Of a stretch of 64,000 nt of DNA, positions 47,626 to 56,037 are shown one piece after another. Where the stretch lies: the NCBI GenBank assembly GCA_019635215.1, contig JAHBZZ010000001.1:248001-312000 (forward strand), read 5' to 3'. The notes beneath the pieces were generated by a model. That model saw only the letters and a program-made list of their open reading frames with translations. It was not told the origin of the DNA and searched no databases. Each line of letters opens with the position of its first letter. The stretch's first letter is position 1. Origin of the DNA: Nitrosomonas sp. (GTDB lineage Bacteria > Pseudomonadota > Gammaproteobacteria > Burkholderiales > Nitrosomonadaceae). Both the position numbers and the translations under genes were made by a program.

Positions 47626-47856
47626 AGGCTTAGAACCCGCAAATGGACGGGTAAAAACAATGTGGAGCGTTACGCAAACGGCATCATCGCAAACCAACTA
47701 AAGATGCTCAACAGCGAAGCGCGGGTGGATTTAATGATTTTAAGGACGACGTCCCGTTTTGATATGAGTACAAAATATCACGCGATCCGGCAGAACCCAC
47801 CACATGAGTCCGGCTCAGTCTGACACGCATAAAATGCATAATATGAAATCAACAGT

Positions 47857-48147
47857 ATGTTAATCGAACAGCTTCACCAGCAAAGAACGATCATAGCGGA
47901 AATAGCACATCGATATGGTGCCCGCAGGATCAGAGTTTTCGGTTCCGTGGCACGTGGTGAGGATCTGCCGGAAAGCGATATAGATTTTCTGGTGGATTTC
48001 CCACGGGGCTATGATTTGTTCACTCAGCGCCTGCCGCTTGCCGAAGCATTGTCCGGTCTGTTGGGCCGCACAGTAGAAGTCGTGCCGGAGCACGAATTGA
48101 ACTGGCATATTCGCCGGCAGGTATTAAGTGAAGCTGTGGATTTATGA
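47857..48147 (+). CDS. mntA: MNT-type nucleotidyltransferase antitoxin (MntA)
   Basis: A 96-residue minimal nucleotidyltransferase: RIRVFGSVARGEDLPESDID with FLVDF gives the GSxxRGE and DxD catalytic motifs. MntA proteins AMPylate and silence the HepT toxin. It overlaps the HEPN gene by four bases (ATGA). Confidence 0.93.
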   Translation: MLIEQLHQQRTIIAEIAHRYGARRIRVFGSVARGEDLPESDIDFLVDFPRGYDLFTQRLPLAEALSGLLGRTVEVVPEHELNWHIRRQVLSEAVDL

Positions 48148-48479
48148 ACAAACCCTGGCAACCCTATGCTCACCACATTCTGGATACAATTGCCAAAATA
48201 AGACGTATCCAGGCACGAGGAGACATGACGCAGGATGATATTCTATACGATGCCGCATTGCGGAATCTGCAAACACTGTCAGAAGCGACACAATTGCTAC
48301 CTGCCGAACTCAAGCAACAATACCCCGATATTCCGTGGAAAGAAATCAGCGGTTTTCACAATATTCTGGTGCATAACTACCTGGGTGATATCGATGCAAA
48401 AACTGTTGCTACAGTAACAGCGCATCATCTGCCCCGCCTGGAGAATTACGTCAAAGCTATGCTTGAGCGGTATGGCTGA
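48144..48479 (+). CDS. hepT: HEPN toxin (HepT, DUF86) with altered active-site motif
   Basis: A 111-residue helical HEPN protein. The usual Rx4HxY active-site motif reads HNILVHNY here (about residues 69-76): the catalytic Arg is replaced by His while the later His and Tyr remain. RNase activity may therefore be lost or changed. Partner of the MNT antitoxin upstream. Confidence 0.9.
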   Translation: MNKPWQPYAHHILDTIAKIRRIQARGDMTQDDILYDAALRNLQTLSEATQLLPAELKQQYPDIPWKEISGFHNILVHNYLGDIDAKTVATVTAHHLPRLENYVKAMLERYG

Positions 48480-48539
48480 TAATGCATTTTCCCCTCTCCG
48501 ATACCGACGAAGGTTCATGTATCGCTATCGCGGATTTAC
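48480..48539. repeat. Dispersed repeat, copy 2
   Basis: Same family as 46613: AATGCATTTTCCCCTCTCCG, then ATACCGACGAAGGTTCATGT and ATCGCTATCGCGGATTTA. It begins directly at the hepT stop. Confidence 0.65.
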
Positions 48540-48606
48540 TCTGCATGAGCTGACTTCCATTCGACGGAACCCATTACATGGTTCCACCTTACGCGGGTTC
48601 AGTTAT

Positions 48607-48885
48607 TCACACTATTGCCAATTGAACGTGCCTACCCGCCCGCGTAGCCAGGATGATTAACATATCCAGGCTGAATTTCTCCCATTTTCCGCGCATCAGG
48701 TCGGATACACGGGACTGACCTATACTCAGTGCTTTGGCTGCTTCTTCCTGCGTCCACTCGCGTTCGCGGATCGTTTTGCGCAGGCTGGCCATCAATTCTG
48801 CACGCAGGGTATAGATAGCCGATTCTTCCGGGCTGAATCCCAGATCATTGAATACGTTTCCGCTGGAGTCGGTAATTTTTTCCAT
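48607..48885 (-). CDS. higA: HTH (XRE) antitoxin, HigA type
   Basis: A 92-residue protein with helix-turn-helix EWTQEEAAKALSIGQSRVSD and LMRGKWEKFSLDMLIILATR, the HigA/XRE_2 pattern. It lies three bases after the toxin gene. Confidence 0.9.
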   Translation of the reverse strand: MEKITDSSGNVFNDLGFSPEESAIYTLRAELMASLRKTIREREWTQEEAAKALSIGQSRVSDLMRGKWEKFSLDMLIILATRAGRHVQLAIV

Positions 48886-48888
48886 CGA

Positions 48889-49209
48889 TTATTCCTCCTT
48901 CGTGATTTGTTTATAACGGCGCGCTGCCAGTTCAATATCGTGTTTGTTGGTTTTTTGCGTTTTCTTTTGGAATGCATGCAGGACATATATTGCATCTTGC
49001 ATTTTTGCCACGTAAATCACGCGCCACTCGCCCATGACATGGATTCTGATTTCGTAAGCGCCCGTTCCGACAGCAAGCATCGGCCTGAAATCGGATGGCA
49101 TCAGTCCTTGTTGCACAGAAAAAAGCTCAAAACCGGATACTTTACGCGCTTCTTCCGGAAAATTTTTCAGATCGTCAAGACTGGAACCCATGAATTTAAG
49201 TGGTTTCAT
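48889..49209 (-). CDS. higB: HigB/Gp49-like toxin
   Basis: A 106-residue RelE-superfamily protein of the phage Gp49-like type: VGTGAYEIRIHVMGEWRVIY, KMQDAIYVLHAFQKKTQKTN and DIELAARRYKQI are all family blocks. The ATG at 49209 is preferred over the longer frame from 49245. Toxin first, antitoxin second, as in higBA. Confidence 0.92.
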   Translation of the reverse strand: MKPLKFMGSSLDDLKNFPEEARKVSGFELFSVQQGLMPSDFRPMLAVGTGAYEIRIHVMGEWRVIYVAKMQDAIYVLHAFQKKTQKTNKHDIELAARRYKQITKEE

Positions 49210-49674
49210 GGTTTTTATTATGCAAATACTTTGATATTTTATCAAGATATTGATATAAATATTCTCGACTGGCCATTTGAATGCTTTAAAGTGATGAGAA
49301 TGGGCCTTAATCCATTACTCATATCCGAGCTATGAACTACGGTAGTAGCGTACATCCGCCCCGACTGGAAAAAATTGCGTCAAAATCTATGCTTGAGTCA
49401 GTTGAAAAGCGCTGTTGAAACTGGCCACAGGGGTAGCTATGTAATTAACCAGCGGATCACTATCGTATATGGACTCCTCCCGTTTTGCGAGCAAAATTTG
49501 TAATGATTCCAAGGTGCAACTGCTTCCGTATATCCGGCTTCCGGTTGGATAGTGATAGCTATCCGAGCCATGATGGATTTCGCGCGTAAGATTCATATTG
49601 CCCTAGCGGCTTTGCCTTGTATGTACCAGACAGGGATCCATCGATTAGACTGCCCTACGTGAGCTAGTGAGCAG

Positions 49675-49735
49675 GTACCGACAAAGGGTCATGTAGGATC
49701 GCTACCACGGATTTACCCTGCAAGGTATATAGGGC
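49675..49735. repeat. Dispersed repeat, copy 3
   Basis: TACCGACAAAGGGTCATGTA, then GGATCGCTACCACGGATTTA. It is closest to copy 1 (same GTAGGATCGCTA). The end, TAGGGCGTAAT, recalls TAGGGCGCAAT after copy 1. Confidence 0.6.
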
Positions 49736-49784
49736 GTAATCCCATCATCCTCCCGGCCCGATCGCGGGTTAAAGTGTGACACAA

Positions 49785-49814
49785 AAGCCCGATTAAGCAA
49801 GGCTAATCGGGCTT
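49785..49814. terminator. Strong hairpin, possible terminator
   Basis: AAGCCCGATTA (49785-49795) pairs perfectly with TAATCGGGCTT (49804-49814) around an eight-base loop. A short second CGGGCT follows. No long T-run is present and no gene ends close by, so its role is unclear. Confidence 0.45.
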
Positions 49815-49993
49815 ACTCGGGCTGACAAGCGAACGTAAAAACGTAAGGATAGATTCGGACATAGCGACAATCCACCAAACTGCTTCTCCAATGCATTGCT
49901 CCGAATAATCGCATGGTGCATGCAACGTATATTACCGCATTTAACACCAGCCATCGTACTTACGCCGTACGGAACACAATAAATACCGCGTAC

Positions 49994-50503
49994 TCAATAA
50001 CAGCCGGTAGCTACAAACTGAACTTCCCAATTCATTGAATTTCCGCGTTGATTCATTACCACGTTGTATTCATTGCCATCGACCTCAACGCAGGGTATCA
50101 CCAGTTCGCCGGACCTTAGGTTGGCATGCGCCCGGAATGGCGTAAACGGTCCCGTCGGCATGCACGCACTGATATCGTATTTGACATAGCCCGTCACCGC
50201 CGCACTGTTTTCAAAATTTGATGTAGCAACATAGGCATGGCCACCAACCACTTTGACATCCGTCGCGCCGGGAACCCGAATTTGTATCCCTCCTGCTGAG
50301 GCACCCGGTACAAAAGCCCCCGTAGCTGGATTAAAAGAGCAGGATAGCGTCGAATTGGGCGAATCCGGGAAGACGGATAAAAAATCATCAGCCGCAAGCA
50401 AAACCGCATTTCCTTTTAAAACCACCATACGGTCAGCATGGCTCGCCATCGATAACGTCGTACCCAACACAGCAATACCCAGCGTAACAAAAAGCCTGTT
50501 CAT
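49994..50503 (-). CDS. Exported protein of unknown function
   Basis: A 169-residue protein with a signal peptide (hydrophobic 3-17, cleavage near SHADR at about 24). The mature part is beta-rich with paired Cys (LSCSFNP, DISACMP, VIPCVEV and a C-terminal ATGCY), which suggests disulfides. A GGAGG ribosome site supports the ATG at 50503. No family is recognised. It has no obvious link to the CRISPR array 130 bp away. Confidence 0.7.
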   Translation of the reverse strand: MNRLFVTLGIAVLGTTLSMASHADRMVVLKGNAVLLAADDFLSVFPDSPNSTLSCSFNPATGAFVPGASAGGIQIRVPGATDVKVVGGHAYVATSNFENSAAVTGYVKYDISACMPTGPFTPFRAHANLRSGELVIPCVEVDGNEYNVVMNQRGNSMNWEVQFVATGCY

Positions 50504-50630
50504 ATTTTTCCTCCACAATAATTGTCATGCAATTCGCACATGATGCAGTGGATTATTTCACGATTTTCTTGTGATTCAAATTGCCAAAGTGCATATATAT
50601 TCAGATCAAATCGGAATTCCGATGAAATAT

Positions 50631-50948
50631 ACAACACATGCCCATTAATCAGGTCTTTAGTTCAAACATAGCGCCCAACATCAGTAAAAAAAATTCCCGT
50701 GTCTTAATCCCTTATTAATCAGGTCTTTAGTTCAAACCTACCGGCAACCTGGATGCAGCACTGCAAATTGGTCTTAATCCCTTATTAATCAGGTCTTTAG
50801 TTCAAACGAAGAGCTATTGGCCGAACTGGATGAATTAAACGTCTTAATCCCTTATTAATCAGGTCTTTAGTTCAAACAAATGCTCACGGATGAATTAACA
50901 GAGCGTGGACAGTCTTAATCCCTTATTAATCAGGTCTTTAGTTCAAAC
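50631..50948 (-). CRISPR. Type III-A CRISPR array, five 37-bp repeats
   Basis: Four identical 37-base repeats (50701, 50771, 50841, 50912) and a fifth at 50631-50667 that keeps only 24 matching bases at one end. Spacers are 33, 33, 33 and 34 bases. Read on the minus strand the repeat begins GTTTGAAC and ends ATTAAGAC, which is close to the ATTGAAAC handle of other type III repeats. The worn repeat is then the far (trailer) end, and the leader lies at 50949-51021 next to the cas genes. Transcription leftward with the cas genes is an inference from these points. Confidence 0.95.
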
Positions 50949-51021
50949 TGCTCGCTCTGTTTTCTCATTTATCTTCATAGGCTTAAAAATGGGGTTAGCA
51001 AAAAATTTCATTTCTTAAAAG
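50949..51021 (-). promoter_or_regulatory. Putative CRISPR leader
   Basis: The 73 bases between the array and the nuclease gene are AT-rich, with short A/T runs. If the array is read leftward, this is the only space for a leader, or the array is read through from the cas operon. Confidence 0.45.
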
Positions 51022-52155
51022 TTAACTTGACGCAGTTAGCCAATTGGCCAGATGCTGCTGCAAATGTTTCAAATCGGAATGACAGCATAATACAATATTA
51101 AGCTCTCTGGCGCGGGCGCGGCTGGCTTTATCGAGGTTGTTGAAACTGACCAGCATCGCACGGCCCTGCAGGCCGCCTATCAGGTCGCGCAGGCTGTCGA
51201 GTTTATACAGCATATCCGCATCCTTTTCTAAGTGCTTCGTTTTGCATTCTATCAGATGCAGGCGGTTGGCATGAATCAGGCCGATATCGATTTCATTCTT
51301 TACCGCGGTTTTGCCCGCCGGATGACGCTGAATGGTAATGTTGCACGCCACATCTTGGATGCCGCATTTTTGCTTCAACTGAAAACAGGCGGCATACGCG
51401 TGCATTTCCAGCCAGCCGCCGTTGGCGATAAATCGCGCCTGTTGATCGGAGAAACTGATCAACCCATGTTCGAGACGGCAGATGCCGGCATTTTCGAATA
51501 ATTCCAGCAATTCCCATAACACCGGGCGGGCCTGGCGGGTGTGATCGATTCTAGCGTTTAATCGCGGATTATCCGCTTGATACGCCAGATAATTCAGCGC
51601 ACCCAATTCATCGGCGTAACGGTCGATACCGGCCAGCAATCGGCGGGTCAGTTCCTGAATTGCTGGCGGCACGCTTTGCGCGCCCGCGGGAATGTCGACC
51701 TGATCAGCGCCGTAAGCCATCAGATAATCCTTCAGTTTCAGACGATCGGCCAGCTCGTGCGGCGGCAGTTTCGGCGACAGCCACAGCAGCCGGTCATGCC
51801 GGGGATGCACATAGTAAATCGGCGCATTTGCCGAACGAAACGCTTCGCACGCGGCGATACTCATCAGCTTGGTGCCGCCGGTGGCATTGAGTGCGATACC
51901 GCCATCCGAGTAACGACAGAGAATGTCGAGCACTGTATCGCTGACCTGCTCCGCATTCCACGGGTCCGCGATGGCGTAGGATTCAACGCCGATACCGCGC
52001 GGTTTAAAAATATTCTCCAGCGCCCGCGCCCGTTCCCGCATATCCGGACTGACCAGCATAACGACCTTCCTCGGTTTGACGGCATCGTCCAACATGGGGG
52101 TGATGTTGGGAATGGGCTGGGCGGAAACGAGGATAAGGTGGGTGTTGTATTTCAT
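51022..52155 (-). CDS. CARF plus PD-(D/E)xK nuclease, Card1/Can2 type (DUF1887)
   Basis: A 377-residue effector expected to be switched on by cyclic oligoadenylate. The N-terminal CARF domain (about 1-140) has a LNATGGTKLMS loop at 89-99. A winged-helix-like middle follows. The C-terminal nuclease has Glu250 in GGWLEMHAY, Asp290 in NEIDIG, and Glu303 and Lys305 in LIECKTKH, i.e. a full PD-(D/E)xK site. Card1/Can2 proteins nick DNA and cut RNA when cA4 binds. It is the last gene before the array, 30 bases after the CARF-HEPN gene. Confidence 0.9.
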   Translation of the reverse strand: MKYNTHLILVSAQPIPNITPMLDDAVKPRKVVMLVSPDMRERARALENIFKPRGIGVESYAIADPWNAEQVSDTVLDILCRYSDGGIALNATGGTKLMSIAACEAFRSANAPIYYVHPRHDRLLWLSPKLPPHELADRLKLKDYLMAYGADQVDIPAGAQSVPPAIQELTRRLLAGIDRYADELGALNYLAYQADNPRLNARIDHTRQARPVLWELLELFENAGICRLEHGLISFSDQQARFIANGGWLEMHAYAACFQLKQKCGIQDVACNITIQRHPAGKTAVKNEIDIGLIHANRLHLIECKTKHLEKDADMLYKLDSLRDLIGGLQGRAMLVSFNNLDKASRARARELNIVLCCHSDLKHLQQHLANWLTASS

Positions 52156-52185
52156 TTGGCTTGGAGTAATGTGCGATTTGCCGGT

Positions 52186-53448
52186 TTAACCGGGGTAATC
52201 ATCCGGCAACTGTAGCGGCAAGGTTTTGATGCCGGATTTTGCGGTTTCTTCCAGAAGCATAGGTATGAATTGACTTTCAAACCATGCATAAATAGGTTGC
52301 CATTGGCTATTTTGGATGGGCTTAAAACCATGCGCTAGTATCGAGGCATTGCGCGCTTCGATGTGGCTGCGCAGAATGTTTTCCTGCTCAGTGATAAAAA
52401 CCGCCACGGGCCCTTTTGTGTGATGCTTAACCAATTGCCAGGCGTTAAATAGTCCCGCTTGCCACTGGCCCTTACGGTTTTGCGTCAGGGTCAGGTGACC
52501 AGGAATTTGCTCCGGCTTAACATCGCCGGTTTCAATATTAACCCGTGTTTTTAACAGCCATTGCGCGCTCCATTCAATAAGCCGGTAAATGCGGGCAACC
52601 GCATCGTCATAGCGGCCCTGGGCAGCGCGGCGCTCGGCGTTGCGATAGAGGTCGAACAAACGCGCGGCATCGCATTTATCTGCGTTTTTGTCGTTGAGCT
52701 GCTTCGCGTTACCGATGTATTGTTTCAAATGATCCGGCAGACTCGGCGCATACGATTGCAAGATGCTAAGCGCTTGCGCATGATTAAAATTATCCCATTC
52801 GGCAAACGCACGACTCAATTCACGAAAGCGCGTGTATTCATCCCGCAGACCGCCTGGCGGTTTGAGTCCGGCCAGCCCCGCCACCGCTTCGCTATAGGCG
52901 TAGCGCTGCCATGCCCGCCGGTAAGGTTCGGTCAACCGCCGGTAGCACACCCGCTCGCAATCCGCTTTGTCGGAAAATTGCGAACCATCCTGCACCTTAA
53001 TCAAATCGGCACGACTGCCGGTAACGAGCTGCAAGTCAATGCCGGGACTTTCCACCACAGCCATCACCAGCCCTGCACTCATCGATTTGGTGCCACCGGT
53101 ATAATCGGCTACTATCCGGGCGTCTGGAAAACGGCGGCTGATGCCATCAATGGCAATGGCGCAATCCAGATAAATGCGGTCGAGATTGTCCGGCAGTGTT
53201 AGCACAACTTTATATTGATCAGCTGCCAAGTCGGTCTGGGCAGGGATATTCGGCAGCGTAGGATCGTCAGCAGAATGAGCTTTGATGCAATTACCCTTGC
53301 CTTCGATCTGGATTCTGGAGCCAGGCTGGCCAGTCGCCGGATTCTTGTCGGTACAGATAAACACCACGAAATCCGGCCGCAAATCGTTGATCGCGCTGAC
53401 GATGGGCTGGTGACTGCCGCCGACGGTACAAATGAGGATTTGGGTCAT
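52186..53448 (-). CDS. CARF-HEPN ribonuclease, TIGR02710/Csm6-like
   Basis: A 420-residue protein. N-terminal CARF domain with ILICTVGGSHQPIVSAI (about 4-20) and the DYTGGTKSMSAG loop (115-126), which would bind cyclic oligoadenylate. The C-terminal helical HEPN part has R366-N-A-S-I-L-A-H373, a valid Rx6H RNase motif. Proteins of this family are non-specific RNases in type III immunity. It is distinct from the nuclease at 51022, so this locus carries two types of effector. Confidence 0.88.
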   Translation of the reverse strand: MTQILICTVGGSHQPIVSAINDLRPDFVVFICTDKNPATGQPGSRIQIEGKGNCIKAHSADDPTLPNIPAQTDLAADQYKVVLTLPDNLDRIYLDCAIAIDGISRRFPDARIVADYTGGTKSMSAGLVMAVVESPGIDLQLVTGSRADLIKVQDGSQFSDKADCERVCYRRLTEPYRRAWQRYAYSEAVAGLAGLKPPGGLRDEYTRFRELSRAFAEWDNFNHAQALSILQSYAPSLPDHLKQYIGNAKQLNDKNADKCDAARLFDLYRNAERRAAQGRYDDAVARIYRLIEWSAQWLLKTRVNIETGDVKPEQIPGHLTLTQNRKGQWQAGLFNAWQLVKHHTKGPVAVFITEQENILRSHIEARNASILAHGFKPIQNSQWQPIYAWFESQFIPMLLEETAKSGIKTLPLQLPDDYPG

Positions 53449-53493
53449 AGTTTTTTAGCTAATAGTTTCTGATAGATTGTTGTCCACTTCCAG

Positions 53494-53652
53494 TCACTGT
53501 TCATATTCGCCTTGCGGTTCTCGAATCAACGGTTCACCTGTCCAGGCTCCGGCTGTGGTTTCATAAAATCCGTCAGACCAGTCGTTGGCGCCGATCGATT
53601 CATAATTGCCTTCTGAGATGATGTTTGGATATTTGGTATTTTGAATAGTCAT
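53494..53652 (-). CDS. Small acidic ORF between csm5 and the CARF genes
   Basis: A 52-residue frame (MTIQNTKYPNIISEGNYESI, then GANDWSDGFYETTAGAWTGE and a PQGEYEQ end) starting 17 bases after the csm5 stop. It is acidic and Trp/Tyr-containing, without a signal peptide. The ribosome site is weak (GCGGA). The text looks like protein, but no family is recognised, and it could also be a remnant of an antitoxin-like protein. Confidence 0.45.
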   Translation of the reverse strand: MTIQNTKYPNIISEGNYESIGANDWSDGFYETTAGAWTGEPLIREPQGEYEQ

Positions 53653-53668
53653 TGTTAAATCCGCGTTG

Positions 53669-55072
53669 TTACTGCCCCTCATAAATAGCTTTAGCTTGCT
53701 TGGCCGATCTACCACCAGGCTGTTCCCACCAACCTTCCGCTTGCCAGCGTGCTTTTATATCCGCCAATGCGGCTTGCTTTTCTTCTCCATCCGGCAGGGC
53801 TTGCCAGGCTTCCGCGAGCGTTTTTCCGCGCAACGCCTCTTTTTCCGGGCTGCGATTTTGTTGAGCGATTTGCGCGAGTTTTTGATTCACCCAGGCAGAC
53901 TGTGCGTTATTGGCTTGTTGCCGGGTTTGCTGTGTTTCCAACTTTTCTGCGACCAGTTCGTATGGCAAGAATCTTACCCAGCCCATCGGCAATTTTGGCT
54001 CACCGGAAACTACCAAGCGACGGGTCTTGGGGAAAGGTTTGCCAGTACGGCCGAGATTGAATAGTTCCCTGAAGGTTTTTACCTGTTCATCGGACGCCCA
54101 ATCGCCGGTCATGCCACGCCAACCGCTACCCCAGGACATTTGCAGGTAAGTCGATTGCTGATCTGCTTCCATCATGTTCAAAATACGCTGACATTCCTGT
54201 TCTGGTGCGGGTTTACCTTGTTCTTTGTAAAACTGGATTTCCCGCTGCAAACGATATTCGGCGTGTCGATTGAGGCGCTGCCTCAGATCGTCAAAATCCT
54301 TTGGCGCGATTGCAGAAACCGTTCCGGCTTGTTGCCATGTGTTGATGTCGCTCAGTAAAAAGCCGTCCCATTGCAAGACCAACAAACCTAATGCCCCCGG
54401 CTGCAATACTTCAGCATAAATGCCGTCGGCTTGTTGCCAGCCTTCGAAGCTTTTGCGCTGACTCATACTGCGCCAGCGCGTTTCGTTCAACCAGCGAATA
54501 TCGCTCAAGCGCAATTCTGAATTAGCGAACAATGTGTCTTTGACTTTAAAGGAACGGAAGATGTCTTGTTTGGCGTCTTTACCAGTGATTTCGTCCATCA
54601 GTTTTTTGCTCGCTCGTTGCTTTGAAGGCGCTTTTCCAAATTTATCTTTTTGTGGCAACAAATGCGGAAAACTACTTGATGGCACACTCCGCAACCACTC
54701 AGCAACCAAAGCCGTGCGAATCGCCCCCTTAATTGCTGATCCAGGCAGGTACGGCCGGTTCATGGCATCCTTGAGTTGCTCACGGAATTTCTCCGGTACT
54801 TTTGCGGTACTACCGAGCCAGGGCAGACGATAACCAAAATCCTGTCCTGCCGCATTAACCCAATCGCTCAAACGACTTCCTGCCAACAATTTTGCATCCA
54901 AAGCCAGATTGCCGGAAGCTATCGCCTGAAAACTGGCTTGCTGATCAACGATAAAGACTGCTTGATTGCGTTCGATGTAATCGAGTTCTTTAAACAGTTC
55001 AGCGCCGGAGCCGGATTGCGTCGGCGTGATGATTTCAAATCCCAATTTGACCGTGTGATTGATACCTTTCAT
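53669..55072 (-). CDS. csm5: Csm5, type III-A RAMP subunit with a C-terminal extension
   Basis: A 467-residue Cas7-like protein that caps the crRNA 3' end. Seen: GFEIITPTQSGSG with the Gly-rich turn, RPYLPGSAIKGAIRTALV (about 101-118), and an F-NLGRTGKPFPKTRRLV segment. The ATG at 55072 has a GAGGTGA site; it overlaps the csm4 stop region. The last 70 residues (GKTLAEAWQALPDGEEKQAA to the AKAIYEGQ end) form a charged, Trp-rich extension beyond the usual Csm5 core. It follows csm4 by 7 bases. Confidence 0.93.
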   Translation of the reverse strand: MKGINHTVKLGFEIITPTQSGSGAELFKELDYIERNQAVFIVDQQASFQAIASGNLALDAKLLAGSRLSDWVNAAGQDFGYRLPWLGSTAKVPEKFREQLKDAMNRPYLPGSAIKGAIRTALVAEWLRSVPSSSFPHLLPQKDKFGKAPSKQRASKKLMDEITGKDAKQDIFRSFKVKDTLFANSELRLSDIRWLNETRWRSMSQRKSFEGWQQADGIYAEVLQPGALGLLVLQWDGFLLSDINTWQQAGTVSAIAPKDFDDLRQRLNRHAEYRLQREIQFYKEQGKPAPEQECQRILNMMEADQQSTYLQMSWGSGWRGMTGDWASDEQVKTFRELFNLGRTGKPFPKTRRLVVSGEPKLPMGWVRFLPYELVAEKLETQQTRQQANNAQSAWVNQKLAQIAQQNRSPEKEALRGKTLAEAWQALPDGEEKQAALADIKARWQAEGWWEQPGGRSAKQAKAIYEGQ

Positions 55073-55079
55073 GTTCACC

Positions 55080-56036
55080 TCATCCCGCTTTGACAAAAAA
55101 ACCGCGTCCGTCGCGAAAGATTTTATGCGGCAGATTATCGACCGAAACGTCGATCATCCGCCCCGTTAATGGCTGGTTAAAAACGCTGCCTTCGGCAAAC
55201 ATGCGCACACGTTGCTTTCGTATGCCGCTGCCGCCAATCCAGCCACCGCGCGACACCAGCTTATAAGCAGAACCTTCGAGCCAGCCAGTCTGGCAATCGC
55301 TGGGGGCTGGATTGACTAACGATAACGCAACCGCTTTGCCTTGCTCGGCCATCTGCAAGTCAGGCACTTGTTTTCTTTCCCAAGTGAAACAACCGTTCCC
55401 GCTGGTACGATCTGCTCCTATGCCACTATCACCCAACACATATAATGCAGTTTCGAATTGCTGGCGGCTTTTTTCATCATCGAAGAGCGCCAAAAAGTAT
55501 AAACCACCGTTTGGGTCAAACCAGATGCGGCTGAAATTAAAGATTTGGCTTTCGGCGGCTTGATTGCCATTCCGGTCAATCGCCAGACGCGGACGTTCTT
55601 CTTCCTGCCAGAGTTTTTCCGGCAGTGCGTTAGATTGACTGGCTAGAACGCTTTGGCAAACGCCTTTTTCCAGATCGATAATATTTGACCAATCCGGGTC
55701 GGTCAACGAAGCCAGCCACAGTTTAGTGTCCAGCCACTGAATTTTTTTCAGTTTCTTGGCTTGCTTCACTTTATCCGGTGGCAAGCGAATAGCCTGACTG
55801 CTAAGCACACGCGGTAAAAAGTAACGATCCTGATAGTACGGAAACACCGAACTGAGTCGAAATGAGGGTGTTTGCACTTGTTGGTTCATTTGTTCCGGCC
55901 AAATCAACACCCATGTTGTCAAAATCGCCGCACTCAAGGTATCCGAATGAATGAAACTACCACTTTCCTCGTAAAAAGCATTACCGCGACTATCGACGTG
56001 AAACGGTGCGGTAAACTTAAGCCGATAGCAATCCAT
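55080..56036 (-). CDS. csm4: Csm4, type III-A Cas5-like RAMP subunit
   Basis: A 318-residue protein that binds the crRNA 5' handle and Cas10. Seen: RLKFTAPFHVDSRGNAFYEE near the start, FIHSDTLSAAIL, GDSGIGADRTSGNGCF (about 205-220) and SRGGWIGGSGIRKQRVRMFA near the C terminus. The ATG at 56036 comes one base after the csm3 stop. Confidence 0.94.
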   Translation of the reverse strand: MDCYRLKFTAPFHVDSRGNAFYEESGSFIHSDTLSAAILTTWVLIWPEQMNQQVQTPSFRLSSVFPYYQDRYFLPRVLSSQAIRLPPDKVKQAKKLKKIQWLDTKLWLASLTDPDWSNIIDLEKGVCQSVLASQSNALPEKLWQEEERPRLAIDRNGNQAAESQIFNFSRIWFDPNGGLYFLALFDDEKSRQQFETALYVLGDSGIGADRTSGNGCFTWERKQVPDLQMAEQGKAVALSLVNPAPSDCQTGWLEGSAYKLVSRGGWIGGSGIRKQRVRMFAEGSVFNQPLTGRMIDVSVDNLPHKIFRDGRGFFVKAG

Positions 56037-56037
56037 A

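Larger units (their letters stand above)
49210..49993. other. Gene-poor stretch with repeats
   Basis: A 69-codon minus-strand frame at 49387-49596 is open, but no family or ribosome site supports it. The rest holds repeat copy 3 and a strong hairpin. It separates the toxin-antitoxin cluster from the exported protein next to the CRISPR array. Confidence 0.5.

Noticed and set aside
49305..49340. A stretch reading GGCCTTAATCC... with some likeness to the CRISPR repeat
   Set aside because: Only the first ten bases match well; the rest, including the conserved GTTCAAAC end, does not.
49387..49596. A 69-codon minus-strand ORF
   Set aside because: No family, ribosome site or neighbour supports it; it lies in repeat-rich sequence.
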